This document shows, piece after piece, positions 1 to 4,838 of a stretch of DNA of 5,437 nt (positions are counted from its first letter, which is position 1; every line of letters starts with the position of its first letter). The stretch spans positions 1 through 5,437 of the forward strand of contig JAGRJX010000298.1 in the NCBI GenBank assembly GCA_020442545.1, written 5' to 3'. The stretch is from Lysobacterales bacterium. Lineage in GTDB: Bacteria > Pseudomonadota > Gammaproteobacteria > Xanthomonadales > Xanthomonadaceae. The notes under the pieces are model-generated. The model was not told the DNA's origin and did no database searches. It saw only the letters and a list, made by a program, of their open reading frames with translations. Both the position numbers and the translations under genes were made by a program.

Positions 1-260
1 TTCATCGGTGCGGCCATGTTGCCGAAGCGGGTGGGGCTGCCGATGATCAGGCCGGCGCAGTCGTCGAGGTCCTGCTTGTCGACGTAGGGCGCGCCGTCAT
101 CCGGTTCCGGCGGTTGCGCGGTGCTGGTCACCGCCGCCACTGGCGGCACGCTGCGCAGGCGCGCCGACAGACCGCCGGCCTCGACGCCACGCGCAATCTG
201 CTGGGCCAGTGCCGCCGTCGAACCATCGCGGGAATAGTAGAGAACGAGGATTTCCTTCAT
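1..260 (-). CDS. wrbA: WrbA-like NAD(P)H:quinone oxidoreductase (flavodoxin fold), N-terminal part, cut by the left edge
   Basis: Reading the minus strand from the ATG at 260-258 gives 86 codons open to the window edge. The protein begins MKEILVLYYSRDGST, the first beta strand and FMN phosphate-binding loop of a flavodoxin fold (residues 4-15). It later carries GSPTRFGNM at residues 74-82, close to the TPTRFGNM motif of the WrbA family. Known family members are cytoplasmic FMN enzymes of about 190-210 residues that reduce quinones by two electrons with NAD(P)H, so somewhat under half the protein is visible here. A proline- and acid-rich segment (about residues 47-60) lies where WrbA proteins have a variable loop. 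No Shine-Dalgarno sequence sits close to the ATG; the nearest GAGG in the leader is about 20 bases upstream. The gene is divergent from the YihY-like gene. It could also be a related flavodoxin-family protein rather than strict WrbA. Confidence 0.85.
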   Translation of the reverse strand, partial: MKEILVLYYSRDGSTAALAQQIARGVEAGGLSARLRSVPPVAAVTSTAQPPEPDDGAPYVDKQDLDDCAGLIIGSPTRFGNMAAPM

Positions 261-327
261 TGCGCAAGCGTAGCCGATACCTCGCCCGTCATGCTCGAAA
301 ACATCGTCAAACTGCTAATCTTTGCGC
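261..327. promoter_or_regulatory. Divergent intergenic region, presumed promoters for the wrbA-like gene (-) and the yihY operon (+)
   Basis: These 67 bases are the only non-coding DNA between two divergent genes, so both promoters should lie here or extend into the coding ends. On the plus strand TGCTAATCT (313-321) resembles an extended -10 element and ends six bases before the ATG at 328. On the minus strand TACGCT ends six bases before the other ATG. Neither has a good -35 hexamer and each -10 matches the sigma-70 consensus at only three of six bases. Function is inferred from position, and the exact elements are weak. Confidence 0.3.
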
Positions 328-1668
328 ATGGATCGTGCCTCGAAATCGACGTCCGAGCCCGTCTCCGCGAGACTGCTCGGCTGGGTGCGCCGCCTGCTGC
401 AGCGACATCCGCGAGAACGCTGGCGCGCCTTTGCCAGATTCCTCTGGCATCGCTTCGTCGACGACCGCTGTTTCGAATCCGCCGGCGCGCTGAGCTACAC
501 CACGGTGTTCGCGCTGGTGCCGCTCACTGCGGCGGCCTTCGGCGTGGTGGCGGCCTTTCCCAGCTTCCAGGTCTGGCTGGACCAGTCCACCGACTTCATC
601 TTTGCCAACTTCGTGCCGGAATCGGCGCGTGCGGTGGAGCAGTATCTCCGCGGTTTCGCCGATAGCGCCCGCGGGCTGACCAGCATCGGTGGCGCCGCGC
701 TGCTGGTCAGCGCGATCCTGACCATGGCCAGCATCGAGGACACCTTCAACCGCATCTGGCGCGTTGAGGCGCCGCGCTCGCGGCTGGCGCGATTCCTCGT
801 GTACTGGGTAGCGCTGACCCTGGGGCCGCTACTGGTGGTGGCCAGTCTGGCGATCAGCTCCTACCTGTTCTCGCTGCCCTTTGTTTCGGGTGCCGCGCAG
901 AAGATCGGACTCGAGGAGTGGCTGCTGGCGCAGGTACCAACCGTGGTCGAGCTGAGCGCTTTCACCGCCAGCTACATGATCGTCCCCAACCGCAGCGTGC
1001 GTTTCCGCTATGCGCTGGTGGGCGGTGTGCTGGCAACGATGCTGTTCGAACTGGCGAAATTCGGTTTGGCGACCTACATCAGCAACGTGCCGTCCTATAC
1101 GCAGATCTACGGCACGCTGGCAGTGATTCCGATCTTCCTGATCTGGATTTACCTGTCTTGGGTATCCGTACTGCTGGGAGCCTCTTTCGCCGCCTCGCTG
1201 AGCGCCTTTCGCTGGCAGCCGCTGGATCAGCGCCTGCCGACCGGGCACGAAATGTACGGACTGCTGCGCCTGCTGGCCCGCTTTGCCATGGCCCAGCGCA
1301 CTGGCGTCGGCCTGCATTCCAACGAGCTGCACCAGATTGAGCCCAGCCTCAGCGACGATCTGCTGCAGCGGCAGCTCGGTCTGCTTGAGCGGGTCAAGGT
1401 GATCCAGCGCAACGAGTTCGGCGAGTGGGTCCTGGTCCGCGACCTCGACCAGCTGCGGATGGCGGACCTCTACCGCAGCGGTAATCTGCGCGTGCCGGTG
1501 GCGAGTGTGGCCCTGCCTTTTGCCGACGATGCCATTGGCCGCTGTGCGGTGGAGGCGCTGAACCGTCTCCGCGATCCGCTGTCTGAAGGCCTGCAGCGGA
1601 CCCTGGGCGATGTGTTCCAATCACTGCCCGCATCCGCGACGCCCGACGACGAAAGTCCTGCGGACTGA
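328..1668 (+). CDS. YihY/BrkB-family (UPF0761) inner-membrane protein with C-terminal cytoplasmic extension
   Basis: A 446-residue integral membrane protein. Residues 1-42 are basic and cytoplasmic. A membrane domain follows with hydrophobic segments near residues 54-76, 116-136, 156-182, 204-219, 228-252 and 262-292, six in all, as expected for the family. Family signatures are visible: ALSYTTVFALVPL (54-66), LTSIGGAALLVSAI (117-130), NRIWRV (141-146) and IYGTLAVIPIFLIWIYLSW (260-278). About 150 mostly hydrophilic residues then form a probable cytoplasmic domain with helix-turn-helix-like stretches, making the protein much longer than E. coli YihY (about 290 residues). The family's molecular role is unsettled; the old label ribonuclease BN is regarded as an error. 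The ATG at 328 is preferred. An in-frame TTG lies two codons upstream at 322, and neither has a clear ribosome-binding site. The stop is 34 bases before the thioredoxin gene, suggesting cotranscription. Confidence 0.9.
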   Translation: MDRASKSTSEPVSARLLGWVRRLLQRHPRERWRAFARFLWHRFVDDRCFESAGALSYTTVFALVPLTAAAFGVVAAFPSFQVWLDQSTDFIFANFVPESARAVEQYLRGFADSARGLTSIGGAALLVSAILTMASIEDTFNRIWRVEAPRSRLARFLVYWVALTLGPLLVVASLAISSYLFSLPFVSGAAQKIGLEEWLLAQVPTVVELSAFTASYMIVPNRSVRFRYALVGGVLATMLFELAKFGLATYISNVPSYTQIYGTLAVIPIFLIWIYLSWVSVLLGASFAASLSAFRWQPLDQRLPTGHEMYGLLRLLARFAMAQRTGVGLHSNELHQIEPSLSDDLLQRQLGLLERVKVIQRNEFGEWVLVRDLDQLRMADLYRSGNLRVPVASVALPFADDAIGRCAVEALNRLRDPLSEGLQRTLGDVFQSLPASATPDDESPAD

Positions 1669-1689
1669 GTTGCCGCCACGTCAATCACC

Positions 1690-1695
1690 GAGGAA
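1690..1695 (+). promoter_or_regulatory. Ribosome-binding site of the thioredoxin-like gene
   Basis: GAGGAA lies seven bases before the ATG at 1703, a good Shine-Dalgarno match at normal spacing. It fixes the start of the thioredoxin-like gene just ahead of a signal peptide, rather than at in-frame codons further upstream that would overlap the YihY-like gene. Confidence 0.75.
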
Positions 1696-1702
1696 GCACC
1701 GC

Positions 1703-2269
1703 ATGAGATCGCTCCGTTCCCTGCCGTTCCGCCCGCTACTGGTCGCTCTCCTGCTTGGCCTGGCGTTGCCGGCTGCTGCGGTGGTCACCGAAACCGCCGA
1801 GCAGCCGACACTGAAGGTCACCACGGTCAGTGGGGAAGAATGGAGCCTGGCCGCGCAGCGCGGGAACTGGGTGGTGGTGAATTTCTGGGCCACGTGGTGC
1901 TCGCCCTGCCTGGCCGAGATGCCGGACATCGACGAATTCGACCAGTCGCGCGATGACGTCACGGTGATCGGCCTCGCCTTCGAGGAGATCGAGCTGGACG
2001 ATCTGCGCAGCTTCCTCGAAGCACACCCGGTGCAGTATGCGATCGCCTGGGTCGATACCTGGAATCCGCCGGCCGACTTCGCCGAGCCGCGTGGCCTGCC
2101 GACGACCTACCTGATCGACCCGGAAGGGCGCCGGGCCCGGCAGTTCGTCGGTCCGGTGACCGGCAAGGAGCTGGCGCAGGCAATCGATGTAGCGAAGAGG
2201 GCGGCGTCGGCGCCAGGCAAGGACGCGCCGGCCGCTGACGAACCGGCGGAAACAGCCGCCAGCCAATGA
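1703..2269 (+). CDS. Exported TlpA/ResA-type thioredoxin-like disulfide oxidoreductase
   Basis: The 188-residue protein starts with a typical signal peptide: basic MRSLRSLPFR, hydrophobic residues 11-23, and a likely cut after AAA at 24-26. No lipobox cysteine is seen, so the product should be soluble in the periplasm or anchored by an uncleaved signal. The thioredoxin fold covers about residues 36-172. The active site is NFWATWCSPC, with the redox pair C66 and C69, and the cis-proline is P133 in GLPTTYLID. TlpA/ResA relatives usually reduce disulfides in exported proteins, often in cytochrome c maturation or other periplasmic thiol control; the target here cannot be read from sequence. The tail (about 173-188) is rich in Ala, Pro and acidic residues and is probably disordered. 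It sits in the middle of a collinear run and its stop codon overlaps the acyP start as ATGA (2266-2269). No ccm or dsb genes are visible nearby. Confidence 0.9.
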   Translation: MRSLRSLPFRPLLVALLLGLALPAAAVVTETAEQPTLKVTTVSGEEWSLAAQRGNWVVVNFWATWCSPCLAEMPDIDEFDQSRDDVTVIGLAFEEIELDDLRSFLEAHPVQYAIAWVDTWNPPADFAEPRGLPTTYLIDPEGRRARQFVGPVTGKELAQAIDVAKRAASAPGKDAPAADEPAETAASQ

Positions 2270-2547
2270 GCCGCGTCGCTGCCCGCTTCCTGATCGAAGG
2301 GCGCGTGCAGGGCGTCTGGTTCCGCGGTTCGACCCAGCAGCAGGCCCAGCGGCTGGGCATCCGCGGCCACGCCATCAATCTGGCGGACGGTCGAGTGGAG
2401 GTGCTGGCCGTTGGTTCGGCTGATGCCGTGGACGAGCTGGCCGCATGGCTGCGGCACGGACCGGCCAACGCAGAGGTGGCGCGGGTGCAGCGAGAAGCAC
2501 TGGCGTTGCCGCCCGGAGAGGTTGTCGATGGCTTCAGCACCGGCTGA
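2266..2547 (+). CDS. acyP: Acylphosphatase
   Basis: A 93-residue protein of normal acylphosphatase length (about 90). The phosphate-binding loop GRVQGVWFRG spans residues 12-21 and contains the catalytic Arg (R20). The second catalytic residue, Asn, is N38 in GHAINLADGRVEV (34-46), which replaces the more common GWVRN form while keeping the Asn and DGRVEV. The C-terminal part follows the usual alternation of helix and strand. Family enzymes are small cytoplasmic proteins that hydrolyse the carboxyl-phosphate bond of acyl phosphates such as acetyl phosphate; the in vivo substrate is generally uncertain. The start codon overlaps the thioredoxin stop (ATGA) and no good ribosome-binding site is seen, so translation is probably coupled. 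The last 20 bases overlap the start of the histidine kinase gene. Confidence 0.93.
   Translation: MSRVAARFLIEGRVQGVWFRGSTQQQAQRLGIRGHAINLADGRVEVLAVGSADAVDELAAWLRHGPANAEVARVQREALALPPGEVVDGFSTG
2515..2521 (+). promoter_or_regulatory. Ribosome-binding site of the histidine kinase, inside acyP
   Basis: GGAGAGG lies six bases before the ATG at 2528, a near-ideal Shine-Dalgarno sequence, though it falls within acyP coding sequence. It supports a kinase start at 2528 over the in-frame GTG at 2660 or codons further upstream. Confidence 0.65.
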
Positions 2548-3751
2548 ACCCGCCTCGCGAGACGGTTCGCGACAGGGCGCATCCGGCGCGCGACAGGGCG
2601 AATCGCCGTCATCGCGGGCAGCGCTAGCATCATTCGATGATGCCGCCATCGACCGCGCCGTGAACCGATCCATTGAATCCAGTCCATCGCCGAAACTGTT
2701 CTGGTTGCTGCAGATCGCCGGCTGGAGCGGCTATTTCCTGCTCGACTTCGTCACCGGCATGGCGCAGGACAAGTCGATGGGCTACTGGAAGCTGCCGTTG
2801 GCGACCGCACTGGCCGGCTTCGTTGTCACGCTGGGGCTGCGCTACCTGCTGCGAGTGCTTTGGCCACTGCCGCCGCGACGGCTGGTGCTGGCCATGCTGC
2901 CGGCGATCATCATTGCCTCCGCACTGGTCGGCTGCGTGTTCATCGCCGTTCAGATCGACTGGTGCGGCGACTGGTGTCGGCCGAAATCGGTGCTGGCCTA
3001 TGCCGCACGACTGTTCACCTACCTCTACGTGGTGCTGGCCTGGGTCGGCTTCTACATCGGCATCAAGTACTACCAGCAGTTGCGTCGTCAGACCGAAGCG
3101 GCGCTGGCGGCCAACGCGATGGCGCACCAGGCGCAGCTCAAGATGCTGCGCTACCAGCTCAATCCACACTTCCTGTTCAACACGCTGAACGCCATCTCGA
3201 CACTGGTGCTGGATCGTGACAACGACAGCGCCAACCGCATGGTGCAGAAGCTGTCGGCGTTCCTGCGGCATTCGCTGGACAACGACCCGATCCAGCGGGT
3301 GACGCTCAAGCAGGAACTGGACGCGCTCAATCTCTACCTCGATATCGAAAAGGTGCGCTTTGCCGAGCGCCTGCGCATCGAGTTTGATATCGACCCTGCC
3401 TGCGAGGACGCGCTGGTGCCCAGCCTGCTGCTGCAGCCGCTGATCGAGAACGCGATCAAGCATGCGGTGGCCAAGCAGGTGCAGGGTGGCAGGCTGGAGA
3501 TTGGTGCACGGATTGGCGACCACGACATGCTGTGCCTTCGCGTGGCCGATGACGGTCCCGGCGCGCCCGGTCTGGAGCAGATGATGAACGGCGGCGAGAA
3601 CGGCCGCGGCGTCGGTCTGGCCAATACCCGCGAGCGTCTGCTGGTGCTGTACGGGAAGCGCCAGCGCGTGCGCTTTGGCAGCCGTGAGCCGCATGGTGTC
3701 GAAGTGCTGATCGAACTGCCGCTGGAAAAGGCCCCGCCGGCGCGGGAATAA
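2528..3751 (+). CDS. LytS/AlgZ-type membrane sensor histidine kinase
   Basis: A 407-residue sensor kinase. Residues 1-55 are hydrophilic, rich in Ala, Ser, Arg and Gly, and probably disordered. Four hydrophobic segments follow near 57-75, 89-110, 118-143 and 157-180, then a helical linker (181-205). The His_kinase domain (PF06580 type) has its phosphoacceptor H214 in QLNPHFLFNTLNAIS (210-224). The ATPase domain shows the N-box LLQPLIENAIKH (301-312), the G1 box DDGPG (341-345) and the glycine-rich GRGVGLANTRERL (359-371), so it looks catalytically complete. Kinases of this family autophosphorylate on His and pass phosphate to LytTR regulators such as the one encoded 39 bases downstream. If the N-terminus is cytoplasmic, C146 and C150 fall in a short periplasmic loop. 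The ATG at 2528 has a strong ribosome-binding site and overlaps acyP by 20 bases. A shorter start at GTG 2660 would remove most of the disordered leader and cannot be excluded. The AlgZ/FimS analogy rests on architecture only. Confidence 0.92.
   Translation: MASAPAEPASRDGSRQGASGARQGESPSSRAALASFDDAAIDRAVNRSIESSPSPKLFWLLQIAGWSGYFLLDFVTGMAQDKSMGYWKLPLATALAGFVVTLGLRYLLRVLWPLPPRRLVLAMLPAIIIASALVGCVFIAVQIDWCGDWCRPKSVLAYAARLFTYLYVVLAWVGFYIGIKYYQQLRRQTEAALAANAMAHQAQLKMLRYQLNPHFLFNTLNAISTLVLDRDNDSANRMVQKLSAFLRHSLDNDPIQRVTLKQELDALNLYLDIEKVRFAERLRIEFDIDPACEDALVPSLLLQPLIENAIKHAVAKQVQGGRLEIGARIGDHDMLCLRVADDGPGAPGLEQMMNGGENGRGVGLANTRERLLVLYGKRQRVRFGSREPHGVEVLIELPLEKAPPARE
2569..2600 (+). repeat. Short in-frame direct repeat in the kinase leader (11 bases, twice, period 21)
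   Basis: GCGACAGGGCG occurs at 2569-2579 and exactly again at 2590-2600. The 21-base period is seven codons, so Arg-Gln-Gly recurs in the protein near residues 15-24. It lies in the probably disordered N-terminal leader of the kinase and looks like a small in-frame duplication or low-complexity coding sequence. Confidence 0.6.
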
Positions 3752-3790
3752 TGGGCGCTGATCGCCACAGTGCGCCATCCAACTCCTGAC

Positions 3791-4609
3791 ATGACGGAAA
3801 GCATCCGGGTCCTGCTGGTCGACGACGAGCCGCTGGCGCGTCGCGGCCTTTCGCTGCGACTGGCCAGTCAGGACGACGTCGAAATTGTCGGTGAGGCCGC
3901 TGACGGCGCGGCGGCGCTGGAAAAGGTGAAGTCGCTGGCGCCGGACCTGATGTTCCTTGATGTGCAGATGCCAGGTCTCGACGGGTTCCAGACGCTGAAG
4001 GCGATCCCGGCCAGCCGCATGCCGCTGGTGGTGTTCGTCACCGCCTTCGACCATTACGCCATCCGCGCCTTCGACAACAGCGCGGTCGACTACCTGCTGA
4101 AACCGGTGGACGAGGAGCGTCTGGCGCAGGCGCTGGATCGCGTACGGGAGCAGCGCCGCGAGCGCGAGGCCGGTGAGCACTGTGACCAGCTGTTGCGCCT
4201 GCTGGGCGAAGTGGCCGGGCGGCCGGATCTCACGCTGGCGCAGGCGCTGGAAGGCGAGGTCGCCGCCGGGCAATCAACAGGAGCAACGCAGCGGCTGACC
4301 ATCAAGGATGGCTCACGCATCATCCGCGTGCCTTTCAACGACATTCGCTGGATCGACGCTGCCGGTGACTACATGTGCGTGCATACCAGCAGCGAGACGC
4401 ATGTGCTGCGTTCGACCATGGCTGCGCTGGAAAAGCAGCTGACCGATCCGCGCTTCCAGCGCGTGCATCGCTCGACCATCGTCAACGTCGAGCGCGTGCG
4501 CGAGATGCGCCCGCATATCAATGGCGAGTATTTCCTGACCCTGGACTGCGGGCAGGAGCTGAAGCTGTCACGCAGCTATCGCGACCGTTTGCCGGTGTTG
4601 AAAGCCTGA
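3791..4609 (+). CDS. LytTR-family (AlgR-like) response regulator
   Basis: A 272-residue two-domain response regulator. The receiver domain (about 4-122) has the acidic pocket D11-D12, the phosphoacceptor D57 in FLDVQMPG (55-62), T84 in VTAF (83-86) and K104 in YLLKP (101-105), so all key residues are present. An Arg/Glu-rich linker (about 116-165) leads to a LytTR DNA-binding domain (about 168-270), recognisable by RLTIKDGSRIIRV (168-180), DIRWIDAAGDYMCVHT (184-199), RFQRVHRSTIVNV (221-233) and LKLSRSYRDRLP (257-268). LytTR regulators bind DNA as transcription factors; AlgR of Pseudomonas is the best-known relative. The ATG at 3791 is chosen because the receiver fold begins a few residues later. 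The in-frame GTG at 3770 would add only seven residues, and no clear ribosome-binding site precedes either. The gene follows the kinase after 39 bases and is its likely phosphotransfer partner. Targets are unknown. Confidence 0.94.
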   Translation: MTESIRVLLVDDEPLARRGLSLRLASQDDVEIVGEAADGAAALEKVKSLAPDLMFLDVQMPGLDGFQTLKAIPASRMPLVVFVTAFDHYAIRAFDNSAVDYLLKPVDEERLAQALDRVREQRREREAGEHCDQLLRLLGEVAGRPDLTLAQALEGEVAAGQSTGATQRLTIKDGSRIIRVPFNDIRWIDAAGDYMCVHTSSETHVLRSTMAALEKQLTDPRFQRVHRSTIVNVERVREMRPHINGEYFLTLDCGQELKLSRSYRDRLPVLKA

Positions 4610-4616
4610 TGCTTTT

Positions 4617-4662
4617 CCTCCTTCCCTCGCTGGCGGGGGAAGGTGCCGAAGGCGGATGAGGG
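4617..4662 (+). repeat. Hairpin-forming intergenic repeat unit (REP-like), unit 1
   Basis: Ten base pairs, one of them G-T, join 4620-4629 to 4634-4643 around a four-base loop (CTGG), forming a strong hairpin 10 bases after the response-regulator stop. It is followed by GCCGAAGGC (4645-4653), a small second hairpin, and GGATGAGGG. This arrangement resembles dispersed intergenic repeats I recall from Xanthomonadaceae and related genomes, but copy number cannot be seen here. The hairpin may also protect or end the operon transcript. There is no U-tract after it, so it is not a canonical intrinsic terminator. Confidence 0.5.
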
Positions 4663-4684
4663 TGGAAGACCCGTTGCTGGCATT

Positions 4685-4697
4685 GGCGCTTCGCGCC
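4685..4697. repeat. Short perfect inverted repeat (5-base arms, 3-base loop)
   Basis: GGCGC, a TTC loop, then GCGCC. It is a small hairpin between the two larger repeat units and may be part of the same composite element. On its own it is too short to mean much in GC-rich DNA. Confidence 0.35.
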
Positions 4698-4724
4698 GCC
4701 ACCCCGTGAGTTTTGATCCCCGGC

Positions 4725-4746
4725 CAGCCGGTCCGCATGCCGGCTG
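4725..4746. repeat. Perfect inverted repeat (7-base arms, 8-base loop)
   Basis: CAGCCGG at 4725-4731 is matched by CCGGCTG at 4740-4746 around the loop TCCGCATG. It is non-coding and lies between the two CGCTGGCGGGG repeat units. It could be a hairpin of a composite repeat or a protein-binding palindrome; nothing in the sequence decides this. Confidence 0.45.
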
Positions 4747-4773
4747 TCGTTCGCAGGCTCACAGCCAAGCTGC

Positions 4774-4810
4774 TCGAAAACCCTGCTCACCCCGCCAGCG
4801 GGAGAAGGGA
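4774..4810 (-). terminator. Candidate terminator of the PPK2 gene, overlapping repeat unit 2
   Basis: Read on the minus strand, downstream of the PPK2 stop, the sequence runs CCCTTCTCCCGCTGGCGGGG, then TGAGCAGGG, then TTTTCG. The core CCCGC/GCGGG stem (4791-4795 with 4798-4802; the innermost pair probably opens to give a 4-base loop) and the outer CCCT/AGGG arms (4781-4784 with 4806-4809) form an imperfect hairpin followed directly by four Ts. This fits a weak intrinsic terminator about 30 bases past the PPK2 stop. The 11-base core is an inverted copy of the one at 4628-4638, so it may equally be a repeat element used as a terminator. Confidence 0.45.
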
Positions 4811-4838
4811 AACGTGCCGTCTATCGGGCCCATGCCGC

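Noticed and set aside
114..665. Plus-strand open frame across the wrbA start and the yihY 5' end
   Set aside because: It overlaps two well-supported genes in other frames and gives an Arg- and Ala-rich translation without family features.
829..1620. Open frame of 263 codons on the minus strand inside the YihY-like gene
   Set aside because: Shadow of a gene with clear membrane-family motifs. The composition is Gln/His-rich, with no plausible start context or domain.
328..1668. Ribonuclease BN annotation for the YihY-family protein
   Set aside because: The name was carried over historically. True RNase BN/Z is a metallo-beta-lactamase-fold enzyme, and this protein is a multi-pass membrane protein with no nuclease motif.
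2367..2405. Possible inactivation of acylphosphatase because GWVRN is replaced by GHAIN
   Set aside because: The catalytic Asn (N38) and Arg (R20) are both kept and the surrounding DGRVEV is intact. The change affects only non-catalytic positions.
2630..4273. Long open frame (547 codons) on the minus strand, opposite the kinase and regulator
   Set aside because: It spans two genes with clear family motifs on the plus strand. Its translation is rich in Gln, His and Arg with no recognisable domain. Long antisense frames are expected opposite GC-rich coding sequence.
4620..4643. Canonical Rho-independent terminator for the response-regulator gene
   Set aside because: The stem is strong, but the bases after it are TGCCGAAGG with no T-run, so I list it as a repeat/hairpin only.
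4610..4838. CRISPR array or small RNA gene in the repeat-bearing gap
   Set aside because: There are only two related units, in opposite orientations, with no regular spacers. No promoter-plus-terminator pair defines an RNA gene.
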